64,000 nt of DNA, taken from positions 19,300,001-19,364,000 of the forward strand of contig OU964919.1 in the NCBI GenBank assembly GCA_918807975.1, written 5' to 3'. The notes beneath the pieces are model-generated. The model saw only the letters and a list, made by a program, of their open reading frames with translations, was not told where the DNA came from and made no database searches. Position 1 is the stretch's first letter; each line of letters opens with the position of its first letter. The translations under genes were made by a program, and so were the position numbers. The DNA comes from Aplidium turbinatum. Lineage: Eukaryota > Chordata > Ascidiacea > Aplousobranchia > Polyclinidae. Below, piece after piece: positions 11,574 through 22,852 of this stretch.

Positions 11574-12069
11574 AGTTCTTCACCTTATCCCTGAGAGTGT
11601 CACTAATATCACAAGCAAGATCATCGATACACGTCGCTATCATCTACCATGACAGACTTATTTTCTCGAACTCACTCTTCATTTTAGTGCACATTTCTTC
11701 TGCGACATCGATAAAACACTGCTTCACAAAATTACCGTCAGAATAAAGTTTCTTAGTTCAGCTATTCTCTGTGTAATTCTGTGCCTCCGATCTACTGACG
11801 TTCCAAATAATTTAATACAATCGAATTAGCGGTGGCCGGTGGGAGATTTCTAAAATGGTTAACAGAAGGTGCGAAATGTACAATAACCAATAACCCACTC
11901 TACAATGAATTGTTCGCACGTACCAGGCTAAACTAAATTATAAACATGTTTCGCGGGCCGCACACAATTCAAAATTGGCACATCTTGGCGGGCCGCACAA
12001 TTTTTCTTTGCGGGCCACATTTGGCCCGCGGGCCGCACGTTGCACACCCCTGGTATATACAGTCAAAGG

Positions 12070-12300
12070 TTAAAAACTGCATGAGGCTATTCACCAGGCA
12101 TTTAGTTAAATAATACAATATACGTTCTTCTGGTGTAAATTAAGCTGAAATATCACAAGATGTAAAAGGTGATAATCTGCTTTTTTGCGATGTTTCGTCA
12201 GTCAGACACGCCTGGCTTTTTCCGAGGGGTAGATCAAGTAATAACTACCCCTCTCATATGGCAAAACACAGAACTATGTTGCTGTAAATCAACTAAACAT
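12070..12300 (-). mobile_element. Penelope-like element 3' tail fragment
   Basis: Read on the minus strand, this stretch aligns with 28010-28195 at the end of the Penelope-like element. Shared landmarks are TTCTGTGTTTTGCCAT, CGTGTCTGACTGACGAAAC, AGCAGATTATCAC and CATCTTGTGATA. The hammerhead-like core is decayed here (CGGAAAA in place of CTGAAGA). It abuts the 5'-truncated LINE that starts at about 12302. Confidence 0.7.
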
Positions 12301-12454
12301 GCAAAATGAAATTCAACTTCCAAACCTTAGCCAAAGGGTATTAGATGGAGAGGGAATGCCGGAGGAGTGGAAGCATAGTATTGTTGTTCCACTGTTCAAG
12401 AGAAAAGATGACGTGAGAAGTTGCAGTGCATATAGAGGTGTAAAACTACTAGAG

Positions 12455-13697
12455 CAGGGGTTCTTAAACTTTTTGAGCCGCGCCCCCCTTTGACGTGCCA
12501 TCCAAACTTGCGCCCCACCAAACTACAAAATTAGAAAACATTAAAGTGTAATGACTACAGGAATTTATATTTAGCTTTCATCAATGTGAGGGATGTAATT
12601 GTTTTTCTGAAACCAAAAGTTTAATTCGAGGCTTTGTAGCTGATAAGGCCTCAGATCGGCTTCACAATCAATAAGTTTGTTTCGAAGTTTTGTTTTTATG
12701 TTCAAAAGTGTAGAAAAGCCACTTTCGTACAGATAAGTGGACGAAAACGGAAGAAGTGTGCTTATCGCCACGCTACCCACTCCCTTGTATATGTGCAAAT
12801 ATTTAACCCAAAAATCAGTTAGTGGCATTGCTTCATAATCGTCTTTTGCAGTGGAGTTACACTTTATTTCCAAGAATTCCTTTTGCAAACCATCGGGAAG
12901 AATGTCTTCGTTAACACGAAAGGGATTTCTTGTCATCTTCCATTTTGGAAGTCGGTGTCACTCAAGTCTGGGAAATAGCGTTCGAATTCTTGTTTTAAAA
13001 GGTGAAGGTGAGCCTCCACTTCAGCCTTAAGCTCACCTTCCAGTTCAAGTTGCTTTTTGTCAAGTGCAGTACGGTATCTACAGTAGGTTGGGAAATGAAG
13101 CTGCAGTTCCTATTTGTATTCGGCGGTGCCACAACCCCATCTTTGCCACAAATGCTCGAATGGAATCATAGCTATTAATCCGGTTAGTATTTCTGCCCTG
13201 CAAGAGCAGATTTATGTTATTGAGGGCCTCGAAAATGTCCACGAGGTAGGCTATGCCAACTCCAGCTGAAACTTCTCTGATGAAAATGGCAGAAGGAAAT
13301 CTTGCTTCCCATGAGCTTCCAAAAATAGCATCAGTTTATCTCTCACTTCATACACGCGGCTAACATATTACCTTTCGATAACGAACGAACAGATGTATGG
13401 AAGAGGAGAGTCTCATGGTTCGAATCCATGTCCTTGCACAGCTTGGTAAACAGTCTCGTATTGACAGCACTGGTTTTGACGAAGTTGACGGCTCGTATGA
13501 TTACTGAAAGCTCTGGTAAGACTACAACCATGGCAAGACTACAACCTACCGGCACTAGACTAAATTAAACTATTTCATTACGACCCCAAAATTTCATTAC
13601 GCGACGTTTAGTCACATAGTTTGACATCGCTCGCGCCTCCCTTGTGAACCTTTCGCGCCCCCTAAGGGGGGCACGCCCCCCAGTTTAAGAACCGCTG
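12455..13697 (-). mobile_element. hAT transposon (ZBED5-like) inserted in LINE
   Basis: TIRs CAGGGGTTCTTAAACT and AGTTTAAGAACCGCTG, with GCGCCCCCC-rich subterminal sequence. Perfect 8-bp target duplication TACTAGAG (12447-12454, 13698-13705). The interior carries a decayed transposase on the minus strand. At 1.24 kb it is shorter than an autonomous copy. Confidence 0.93.
12571..13555 (-). pseudogene. ZBED5-like hAT transposase relic
   Basis: On the minus strand, 13555-13343 contains AVNFVKTSAVNTRLFTKLCK, then HETLLFHTSVRSLSKGN, matching the hAT motif NFIK...N.RLF..LC...HE.LL.HTEVRWLSKG. The frame 12936-12571 contains LTDFWVKYLHIY and TLLPFSSTYLYESGFSTLLN, then RNKLIDCEADLR, the C-terminal dimerisation segment of ZBED5/FAM200-type hAT proteins. 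The stretch between is degraded and the catalytic N-terminal part is absent, so it is non-functional. Confidence 0.82.
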
Positions 13698-14801
13698 TAC
13701 TAGAGCATGGAATGAAAATTGTGGAGCGAATACTAGAAGAGGTTGAGAACATTGGTGAAATTAAATGATATGCAGTTTGGATTTATGCCAGGAAAAGGTA
13801 CAGTGGATGTTTATATTGAGAAGAATGCAGGAGGAATACCGAGAGAAGCAGAGAAAACTATATATGTGTTTCGTCGACTTAGAAAAGGCATTTGACAGAG
13901 TATCAAGGAAAGTGATGGAATGGGCAATGAGGAAAAGAGGTATACCGGAGGTATTAGTGAGAGCTGTGATGTCTATGTATGAGGATGCAAGAACAAAAGT
14001 GAGAGTTGGATCAAATTATTCAAACGAGTTTTCTGTGAAGGTTGGTGTACACCAGGGATCAGTTTTGTCACCTCTGATATTTGCTATTGTGGTTGACGTT
14101 GTAACTGAAGGAGTGAGGGAGGGCTTATTGAGTGAAATTTTGTATGCAGACGACCTGGTCTTGACAAGTAATAGTATGGAGGGAATGGAGAGAAAGTTTG
14201 AGAAATGGAAAGAAGCATTTGAAACCAAGGGTATGAAGGTGAATCTTGTAAAAAACAAAAGTGATGGTGAGTGGAGCAGAAGGAACAGTTGTTGAGAGCA
14301 AAGTAGATCCCTGTGGAATATGTGGCAAGAGAGTGATGAGAAATTCAATGCAATGCAAGGAATGTAGAAAGTGGGTACATGCAAGATGTGCTAATGTCAA
14401 GAGAGCCACAACAAGATTGGCGAAGTGTTTTGTTTGTGGGAAATGCAGTAAAGGAAGGAATGAAGTGGAAGGCCATGATGATGAGTTCTGCCATGGCATC
14501 GAAACAGTGACAGACTTCTGTTATCTGGGTGATCGGATAAATGGAAGTGGTGGATGTGAAGCAGCGGTGACAACAAGGGCAAGATTGGGCTGGGCGAAGT
14601 TCAGAGAATGTGGGGAAATGTTGTATGGCAGAAAATTTTCACTAAGGATGAAAGGAAAAGTATATCGGAGCTGTGTGCGGCCTGCAATGCTATATGGTAG
14701 CGAGACATGGGTATTGAGAGAGAGTGAACTGGCAATCCTGAGAAGAACGGAAAGGTCAATGGTGAGAGCAATGTGTGGGGTGAAAACGAGAAGGGAAAAA
14801 A

Positions 14802-17595
14802 CGGAATGGCCCGTTTCGGCGAGTCCGATTCGACGAGTCCGATTCGACTAGTCCGATTCGGCGAGTTCCCTATTCGGCGAGAGCCTTTTTCGGCGAGTGC
14901 CCTATTCGGCGAGTTTTTGAAATTTTTAAAAGGAAATTATCGGGTACCGTAGCCTAATTACAATTGCCGTTTTTACATAGTTTTAACGTCGCTAAACGTT
15001 GCAATCGTGCAGAAAGGAATAAAAATAAAATGTTTGAACTATTAAATTAAAATTCGTCAGAATGTCAGTTCAGTTGTTTTTATTTTTGACCATCATATCA
15101 AAAACAATACACGTCGACATAGCAAAGGTGTAGAAAAAGGTAGAAGCGACAAAACGCGAACGTTAAAACGTGCTTGTGACCGAAGTAAGTTATTGAGTTG
15201 AAAGAAATTTGGCACGGTCGCAACACCTTCAGAAAAATTTAAGATATGAAGGGAAAATAAAACAAAGAAAATGTTACAAAAAAAATCATGCTTATGTGTA
15301 TAAGTTAGTACTTTTGAATAGTTAAAATGATTAGTTTGGATCAACAAATGAGAACCCATTGTAGTAACAGAATGAAAAGGCTAACCAAATGTGTGGCCTA
15401 TCGTTTTAACGTCGCTAAACGTTGAAATCCTGTAGAAAAGAGAACTTTGCTGACTAGGATACGTTGAAACTGAAAAACATTCACAGAAGCCCTACGATAC
15501 GTTGCATTTTTAAGATAATGTATTCAGACGTTGAATCAATGTACAAATGAAATGTTATGCTAAATGGGTTCTTGGAACAATTCGAAGGGCTTCTGTGAAT
15601 GTTTCTCAGCTTCAACGTATCCTAGTCAGCAAAGTTCTCTTTTCTACACGATTTCAACATTTAGCGACGTTAAAACGATGTAAAAACGGAAATTTTTGCT
15701 GGTTGGGATAACTGGGCTACGGTACCCGATAATTTCTTTTAAATCCAAGCTGTAGGCCACACATTTGTTGATCCAAACTAATCATTTTAACTATTCAAAA
15801 GTGCTAACTTACAGACATAAACATGATTTATTTTATTTTTTTTTGTAACATTTTCTTTGTTTTATATCTTAAATTTTAACATTTTCCCTTCATATCTTAA
15901 ATTTTTCTGAAGGTGTTGCGACCGTGCCAAATTTCTTTCCATAGGCGCCGACTTTTCAAAAAACCTTGGGGGGCGAGAAAGGTGATAACGTCATAACCAT
16001 AGCGCTATTTACTCAATTAAAATAGTCTTTGATTAAGCTTAGTGTCGTATTTATATTAACAAATAGGTCGCAAACCGAATTTATTAGAAGCGCTGCTTGA
16101 AAGGATTAGTTTTACGCACGCAGTACGCCTAGTCGTAAAAATTTTGATATTGTTAGCTCATAATTGGAACTGTTGGAAAACAAGTCGATTCATTTCCTTT
16201 TCGTGCGAGTGAACAACAACGATCAAGACAGTGAAGTTATCGAAATAAAACGCAAAAAATCATGATCTCAAGCAGAGTGAAAACCCGATATCAGTTTTAT
16301 TAACCTCGTTTCGCTAATTACTTACTTTCAAAGCGTTGACAACGGCGAAGTGTTTTCTCTTCTGTTTTTTATCGAAAGTCTTTATAGTCTTTTATTGAAT
16401 ACAGTAGGCTATACTCGAGTAAAGGTCGAGATGTTCGCAAGTGATTTTCACCTCAAAAAGACAAGTTCAACTAACACGGGACAAGCTGTTGTCTCCAGCT
16501 CAGCAATTTTCAAAATGAACGCACTAAAAATCATTGTCGACGTAGATTACGGATTCTGAAATCGCGTCGGCTTAAGTGAAAGTTTTGAATACGTTTATTT
16601 GCAGTGATTCAAACTTAATTTTCAAATTCAATGATTTCTTGTCAATTCTAAACTTTATGCACTTGTTGAGCAATATGCAAAGCTCACGAGACAAAACAGA
16701 AAGAGATCATTTTTTTATTTTTGCGTGTAGGATATAATCGTTCTTATTATTACGTAACATTCCATGATCGTTAAAGTCGATGTCAAACCTTAGCGGCCGC
16801 CTAAAACAATGATGTCAGTTTAGCTAGGTGATAATAGCGGTAAGAAACGTCGTTAATGCAGGCAATATCTGCGACCAAGACCATTAAACACCTTTTCTTT
16901 TTTGCTGGTTTACTTAATATTGCAGTGAATAGTTACGTGACTATTCCAGCAGTACTCTACCATCTACTTTGAAATTTCCATACCGTATGAGATAGCCATG
17001 CGAGCTGCTGTTTTGCGGGCAAGAGCAACGTAGGCTTTTCTTGCTTTCGGCATTCTTTAAGTCCGTTTAAATTATCTAAATCTCCTTCGCGAAGTGTTTT
17101 ATATTTGAAACACCACTTGTCATCACCATTTTTGTTGCCCCTCAACCATAAATTTACGGGGGGCGCCGGCCCCCCTGAAGTCGGCGCGTATGTTTCTTTC
17201 AACTCAATAACTTACTTCGGTCACAAGCACGTTTTAACGTTCGCGTTTTGTCGCTTCTACCTTTTTTACACCTTTGCTATGTTGACGTGTATTGTTTTTC
17301 ATATGATGGTCAGAAATAAAAACAACTGAACTGACATGACGAATTTTAATTTAATAGTTCAAACATTTTATTTTTATTCCTTTCTGCACAATTTCAACGT
17401 TTAGCGACGTTAAAACTATGTAAAAACGGCAATTATAATTAGGCTACGGTACCCGATAATTTCCTTTCAAAAATTTCAAAAACTCGCCGAATAGGGCACT
17501 CGCCGAAAAAGGCTCTCGCCGAATAGGGAACTCGCCGAATCGGACTAGTCGAATCGGACTCGCCGAATCGGACTCGCCGAATAGTAGCAGACCCG
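14802..17595. mobile_element. CGGAATGG-family giant foldback element (2.8 kb)
   Basis: Starts CGGAATGGCCCGTTTCGG and ends ATAGTAGCAGACCCG, flanked by a perfect 8-bp target duplication GGAAAAAA (14794-14801, 17596-17603). The outer arms 14802-15230 and 17193-17595 are inverted copies. An inner palindrome centred near 15540 (arms about 15180-15500 and 15580-15939) repeats the plan. A separate element (15940-17192) sits inside the right half. It interrupts the LINE near its C-terminal end. No coding potential recognised. Confidence 0.9.
15940..17192. mobile_element. CATAGGCGCCGAC element (hAT-like), copy 1
   Basis: Ends CATAGGCGCCGACTTTTC and GAAGTCGGCGCGTATG are inverted, with a perfect 8-bp target duplication TTTCTTTC (15932-15939, 17193-17200). 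G- and C-runs lie just inside each end. A second, larger copy with additional insertions is at 56105-58413; shared interior includes AACTTTATGCACTTGTTGAG. No recognisable transposase. Confidence 0.88.
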
Positions 17596-17969
17596 GGAAA
17601 AAAGGACTGAAGAATTGTTGGATATGCTAGAGATGAGAGAGACCATAGACCAACTGGCAAGGGCAAATGGAGTAAGATGCTATGGACATGTGATAAGGAG
17701 GGAGGAAGGAAGTTTTCTTAGAAAATAGAAAGGCACTAGATCTAAAGGTGGATGGGAAGAGGAAACGCGGTCGTCCAAGAAGAACGTGGAAACAACAAGT
17801 GAAGGATGAGTATAAAAAAGTCGGACTGAAGGAGGAAGATGCAAGGGACAGGGTGAAATGGAGAAAAGGGATTAAGACAATTGCTGCGCGGAAACAATCG
17901 GCCACCCCCACTAGTGGGGAACAAACCGACGATGGATTATGATGATGATGATAAAACAAAAATTATTGT

Positions 17970-18165
17970 GGGCAAATTTTGAAAATAGAAAAATAAGTTT
18001 AAATGGTATCAATCAACAAGAAACTTAAATAACAGCAGAGCAGGTAGAGAGTGAACCATACGAGCCGTGAGGATTTAAACTGTATGATATACCGTAGGCT
18101 ATGCACCCATATGCATCATTGTACAGTTTTCAATCAGCATGAAACCAATTTAAATATGTCAGACA
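17970..18165 (-). mobile_element. Penelope-like 3' region fragment
   Basis: On the minus strand it aligns with 27815-27965 of the Penelope-like element (TTTAAATTGGTTTCATGCTGA...GTTCACTCTC...GTTATTTAAGTTTCTTG). Its first 97 bp recur as a near-identical direct repeat at 18673-18767. It follows directly on the LINE 3' tail. Confidence 0.65.
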
Positions 18166-18193
18166 AACACTTACAATAGGCGGATGCAACCTA

Positions 18194-18460
18194 CCGTATT
18201 TTACGGACCATAAGGCGCACTTTAAGTTTAAATTCTTTTTTTTCCTCATAAATTGATCGTGTGCCTTATGGTCCGATGCGCCTTATGTATGGATCAAGTG
18301 CGGTAGTGCTTTATTGCCTACACTCAAAACCAGGGTGCGCCTTATGGTCCGGTGCGCCTTATAGTCCGGTGCGCCTTATGTATGAACAAAAAACTAATCA
18401 AAGCAATTTATTGACAGTGCGCCTTATAGTCCGGTGCGCCTTATGGTCCGTAAAATACGG
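18194..18460. mobile_element. MITE with CCGTATTTTACGGACC termini, TA target
   Basis: Ends CCGTATTTTACGGACCATAA and GGTCCGTAAAATACGG are inverted and flanked by TA. The interior is built from five to six copies of GTGCGCCTTATGGTCCG-like units. The TA duplication fits a Tc1/mariner-like or related superfamily, which I cannot fix from this copy. Confidence 0.8.
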
Positions 18461-18657
18461 TACTAATAATTTTTTTTTGCCCAGCAATGATAGACCAATG
18501 TGTGTAGATGTATTAGCAAAATAGTAAGGTTGTAAATACTCCTACTGGCTTTCTGGTTCTTGTGTTTTTTGTCCACAGAAGTTCTACAGAGTCTGCAGAA
18601 GTTTTTCCATCCTCTTTGACCAATTGCTATCTTTCGGTGAAGCGGTGGTCATGTGCT
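18461..18657. repeat. left arm of a 2.6-kb-spaced inverted duplication
   Basis: This segment, TACTAATAAT to CATGTGCTC, is an almost exact reverse complement of 20846-21045 over about 200 bp, including the phrases TCTGCAGAAGTTTTTCC and GAAGCGGTGGTC. Between the arms lie a Penelope fragment, a LINE tail and the 19807-20763 transposon. Confidence 0.85.
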
Positions 18658-18672
18658 CGAACCATGTGCTCC

Positions 18673-18767
18673 AATTTTGAAAATAGAAAAATAAGTTTAA
18701 ATGGTATCAATCAACAAGAAACTTAAATAACAGCAGAGCAGGTAGAGAGTGAACCATACGAGCCGTT
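18673..18767 (-). mobile_element. second Penelope-like 3' region fragment
   Basis: Near-identical to 17972-18068 in direct orientation (AAGTTTAAATGGTATCAATC, then AGCAGAGCAGGTAGAGAG). It is joined at its right to a LINE tail. Confidence 0.65.
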
Positions 18768-18873
18768 CGTTAACGTGCTGGTAGGTTTATATCGATTTTT
18801 GTAGTTAGTATCTTTTTCGTCCCGGACGCGTTAATGACGAAAAATAAAATGATTGAATGATTGATTGATTAGT
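18768..18873 (+). mobile_element. LINE 3' tail (ATTG-type)
   Basis: Sequence TTCGTTAACGTGCTGGTAGG...CGTCATTAACG-like words, then AAATAAAATGATTGAATGATTGATTGATT. The same tail occurs in reverse at 60775-60870. Short tandem ATTG-type ends are typical of CR1/L2-class LINEs. Only the 3' end is present. Confidence 0.65.
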
Positions 18874-19399
18874 AGGCTATATATCAGTAGTTAGCACGGC
18901 CACAAAACCCAAACAAACAAATAGCAAAAAATAAAACAAAAACAGAGAGAAGCACACATGTAGTAACTAATGACAGCCTAATGAAAAGTGTTGTGGATTG
19001 AATTTGCCAGTTCCAATATTGATGTGGATGAGCAGTCATAATAATAATAATAGGATGGAGAAAGAAAACCGGACATAAAAGAAACCCATCCTCAGGCAAA
19101 AGCCCGTTTTAATGTGGCCTAGGAGAGCAGGTGTTGAGCTCTTTCTATGGTTAGACTGCACATCACACAGTAGCCTAAGACGATTGAGGTTTGATATCCA
19201 GTTTAAGTTATTGTTTCTTGTCCTGGTGGGTGATGAAATGGATGAGATGATGATGATCGTAGATGATGATGTCATGATGGTGTTCATAATGAAGCCAAGC
19301 GATGAACCTTCTTGATGTGTCTGATTGTAGTGATGACGCGACAACCTCATCCTCCGATACAGCATCTCATGATGATTCCGATTCTGAGGCATTGTTGTT

Positions 19400-19477
19400 A
19401 CGCAATATAACCACAGTCTCTATATTACTATATGTAATAAGTCTCTATATGTAATATAGAGACTGTGATATAACCCG
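19400..19477. repeat. perfect-arm hairpin
   Basis: The arm ACAGTCTCTATATTAC pairs with GTAATATAGAGACTGTG, with an inner partial repeat TAATAAGTCTCTATATG. It could form a cruciform or be a tiny MITE; no target duplication identified. Confidence 0.55.
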
Positions 19478-19806
19478 CCAGAAAATTCAATCGATTTGTA
19501 CTGACTGGAACGTTGAACCAACCTAAAATTAACTTACTTTTTCCCCTGTGAGTTATTTAACGTGAATTACCGTATCAGCGTGCGTATCGCGTTGGTCGCT
19601 TCATCACTACTTTTGGTATTATTACATCACAACAAATCAAACAGTGCGGTCGTGATAGACTCTTCTAGTACATTTTTCGCTTCAATTTTCACAGGCATCG
19701 CTAGCTGGGATGTAGTAGTGGCATGTCACAGTGATATGAAAAATTTGGGTTATCATATGTTTTACATGCTAAACGATACCAGAAGTGAAAAAAAATTGAC
19801 ATATTA

Positions 19807-20763
19807 GGGGAGACTGGGGTTAGTTGGAAAGTTTTTTTTTTTAAGTGGAATTTAAAACAATCGGTGCATAACCTGATCACTTAAAGCGGCTTAAATTATC
19901 ACCTATGGTGTCCTCTATCATACAACTAAAAATAAGTATTCAGTCAATTAACTTTTAATGCAAATTTAAAATAAACAAACATACAATTGATTTTCCAACT
20001 AACCCCATGCCTGGGGTTAGTTGAAAAACGTCAGTTTATGCCCACTAATTAACTGAATACTCTTTTTTCAACCAACAAACATTTACATGGTGTTGTAAGA
20101 AAATATGTTTACTTGCTTTGAAATCAAAATGCAATAAATTCTACACCTAATCACCGTAAAAACGTTTTTTTAATAAACTCATTTAAAAAACTTGTGATAC
20201 CGGTACCGTATATATTGCACTTTCCAAGCTATTTAAATTAAAATTTTACCAGTATATCTGCTTAAAACAAGTACCGTACATTGGAGCTTATACTACTTAC
20301 TATCGTACCACGACGATATACTCATATCATACTACATCTTCATACTGTTATCAAAACATTTTTCAACAAACCCTACCCACTATTTTCCAACTAGCCCCAT
20401 TAGCATATGACAAACTATTTCCTAAAATATTAAAGCATGGTGCATTTGACTAAAAGTTGTTTATTTCTTGGTGTTGTAGAACACCTACAGCTGACACACA
20501 CCAAAAAACTTCTGCCTATCTTTAACGACATCGACGCAAAAGATGTTTCTTAAAACGCCCAAAATTTTACTTCGAAAGTTCGAAAATACAAAATTGTCAG
20601 CCAAACAGGCATAACTTGACTCAACAAATCGAAACTAACATGGATGATGTGTTTTTATAAACTACATCATATGGTGGCAGTAAATATTTTAAAAAGTCAT
20701 CAAGATTTAAAATAATGATAATTTTTCAACTAACCCCGCCTTCCAACTAACCCCACTCTCCCC
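19807..20763. mobile_element. non-autonomous DNA transposon, GGGGAGACTGGGGTTAGTTG termini, TA target
   Basis: The left end GGGGAGACTGGGGTTAGTTG and the right end CAACTAACCCCACTCTCCCC are inverted and flanked by TA (19805-19806, 20764-20765). The word GGGGTTAGTTGGAAA or its complement recurs inside, near 19995, 20015, 20390 and 20735. No protein similarity seen. Probably Tc1/mariner-like by its TA target. Confidence 0.85.
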
Positions 20764-20845
20764 TACGTTAGAAAAATAGATAAACAAACAGACAATAGCA
20801 TGATGATTCAGTCCAAGATATTGATATAAAAACAACTGGTTGGAG

Positions 20846-21045
20846 CACATGACCACCGCTTCACCGAAAGATAGCAATTGGTCAAAGAGGATGGAAAAAC
20901 TTCTGCAGACTCTGTAGAACTTCTGTGGACAAAAAACACAAGAACCAGAAAGCCAGTAGGAGTATTTACAACCTTACTATTTTGCTAATACATCTACACA
21001 CATTGGTCTATCATTGCTGGGCAAAAAAAAATTATTAGTACCGTA
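20846..21045. repeat. right arm of the inverted duplication
   Basis: Reverse complement of 18461-18657 with very few differences. It ends at ATTATTAGTACCGTATG, and both arms border the word TACGGTA. Confidence 0.85.
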
Positions 21046-21051
21046 TGTTTG

Positions 21052-22205
21052 GTGTAAATCAAATGTAGTTATTACTATCTGAAGCCTTTACAAATTGTTT
21101 CACCTAACAGATCATCAGAAGGTCTGTAAAAACATGTAAACAGTAAAGATCGATAATTCTGAAAAGATATTAAATATTACAACTGTAATTTAATCTGCCA
21201 AAAAAAATCTCTAAACCTGTACTTCCTGAGGAGATATTAAATATTACAACTGTAATTTAATCTGCAAAAAAAACCCTCTAAACCTGAATTCCTGAAAAGA
21301 TATTAAATATTATAACTAGGGCAACCAAAAGTCAATAAAGTCAAAATTTTTCTGCCTTGTTTAAAGTTTATAAAACGTCCAGAAACTAAATTTCAGGTTG
21401 ACACGAAGAGAGGTTTCAAAGTTATTAAGTAAAAAAAAAGTCAAATTTTTTGGTTAGGTCAAAATTTTCTTTTAACGTAGTTTTTCTTCTCTCTATTGAT
21501 ATTTTATTAAAGCTACACAGATACTGATTTTTTGTTGCAATTTATGTTGCTATTCTGACGTAATAATCCATTTGTTGCAATTTCTGTGGTAATAATCTTG
21601 TTTCGCCCTGCCAAATTGGAAAATGGGACGAGATGATATTTCACCACATTTATATAGCCTGCTGAGGAACTTCCTAGCAACTTCTGTAACAGTAGTGAGA
21701 AGTTTCTCCATTTTAGAAAAAATTTGGCGAGAGACAGGAATTTCAAAGGCTATAATGTGAAACATTACTTGATGTTGAAGTATAATACTGCAGAACCTTC
21801 TCAGTAATTTCGGAATATTTAAAGACAGTCCATATTTATTTTTTGCAGTTTTTCGAGTGATTTTCATTAGGCCTACAGCCCTACATGTTCGTTAGCTGTG
21901 GTGTCCTTGAGTCTTCCACATTTTTATTTTATTTTATTAGAAAAAGAAGATATCCTTACCTTACGGTTTGATTGCTAACATGCTTTGTATTTCGCATTTG
22001 GGTTGCAAACGCAGAAAGTTATTGGTCAAAATTAGGTCAAAATTTGTAAATTATAAAGTCAAAATTTTAGGTTTTTAGGTCAAAAATTTGGTTGCCCTAA
22101 TTATAACCGTAATCCAATCTGCAGAAAAAAACTCCAGAATTATGATGATCCGTTAGGTGAAACAATTTGTAAAGGCTTCAGATAGTAATAACTACATTTG
22201 ATTTA
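21052..22205. mobile_element. foldback element with internal 62-bp tandem repeats
   Basis: Inverted arms of about 55 bp, AAATCAAATGTAGTTATTAC...TTGTTTCACCTAAC at 21055-21115 and its complement at 22150-22203. Inside are about 2.5 tandem copies of a unit of roughly 62 bp (GATATTAAATATTACAACTG...TTTAATCTGC...AAACCTG) and a further partial unit at 22100-22135. A hAT (21317-22099) sits in the repeat tract. No coding potential. Confidence 0.65.
21317..22099 (-). mobile_element. hAT transposon inserted in the 62-bp repeat tract
   Basis: TIRs TAGGGCAACCAAA and TTTGGTTGCCCTA, with a perfect 8-bp target duplication ATTATAAC (21309-21316, 22100-22107). AGGTCAAAATTTT words repeat near both ends. The plus-strand stretch around 21600-21800 reads in reverse as heavily degraded, possibly transposase-derived sequence (RLLPQKLQQMDYYV-like); that last point is tentative. 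Confidence 0.85.
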
Positions 22206-22852
22206 ATTCGCTCTGCTTTGCCTTTTTGCTTGGCATTGAGCACTTTTTGTAGTATTAATAGTTTTCATTGTTTTAGTATGTTTGGTGTATAAAATACTTA
22301 GATAGGATTATTTCAAGGAAGATTTAGCTAGTTCATTTTTGATTTAAAGCCTTTTACAGTTTTACATTAATTTCTTATAGACTATAGGCCTACATAGGTC
22401 TACAGTGACAGTGTGGACATATATTCCATAATTACGCAAAGCTCTTTTTTCGAGCCTTGTTCTGCGCAAATTGTAATGGGTCATTGTCCAGGGATTTGGC
22501 AATCTTGTTTTTGATGGTAATTGCAAGAGCAGAAAGCCTGTCCTCTGCCACGGTTAAGCGCAGGATATTCTTGATCAGTTTCATTCTGCTGATGATCCTT
22601 TCAGCACTGGCGACAGTAACTGGTGTGGTCGGTCAGAAGAATTCTGGTGCAAATGCAAAGATTCGGATACATCTTCTGAAGGCTGTTCTTGTAGGGCAGG
22701 CCTACGTTAAAAAAATGGTTGCCGTGACAAGTCCTCTCTCTTTCTCGATGACATAAATAAAACGATTCAATTCCATTATTAGTTCGTTGGCATCAATGCC
22801 TCCCATTTTTCTTTTAATTTTTCTTTGCAGTGATTGTCCAGTTCCATTGTCC

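Larger units (their letters stand above)
8742..12052 (-). mobile_element. hAT transposon (GTF2IRD2/SCAND3-like), copy 1
   Basis: TIRs CAGGGGTGTGCA and TGCACACCCCTG, followed inward by related GGGCCGCAC-rich sequence. The 8-bp target duplication is GTATATAA/GTATATAC (8734-8741, 12053-12060). The transposase reads on the minus strand from about 11750 downward. Another hAT (9323-10603) is nested inside. A second, more damaged copy lies at 56016-59435 and shares long stretches with it, for example around 8940-9310. Confidence 0.9.
12302..17957 (+). mobile_element. 5'-truncated non-LTR retrotransposon (LINE), split into three pieces
   Basis: LINE sequence occupies 12302-12454, 13706-14801 and 17604-17957, interrupted by two DNA transposons. 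Removing each insert with one target copy restores the reading frame (KLLEHGMKIVE at the first junction, TRREKRTEELL at the second). The RT domain shows CFVDLEKAFDRV, GVHQGSVLSPLIFAIV and the catalytic EILYADDLVL. It is followed by a cysteine/histidine knuckle (CGICGKR...CKECRKWVHARC), a C-terminal DFCYLGDRIN segment and a GKRKRGRPRRTWKQQV tail region ending in a stop at about 17942. One frame change lies near 14260. The TGATGATGATGATAA tail marks the 3' end. The endonuclease part is missing. Exact clade (RTE-, CR1- or Nimb-like) not decided. Confidence 0.88.

Noticed and set aside
22457-22756. 99-residue plus-strand frame with hydrophobic segments as a membrane protein
   Set aside because: The minus strand of the same stretch encodes the hAT dimerisation motif VASAER...KLIKN, which explains the open frame.
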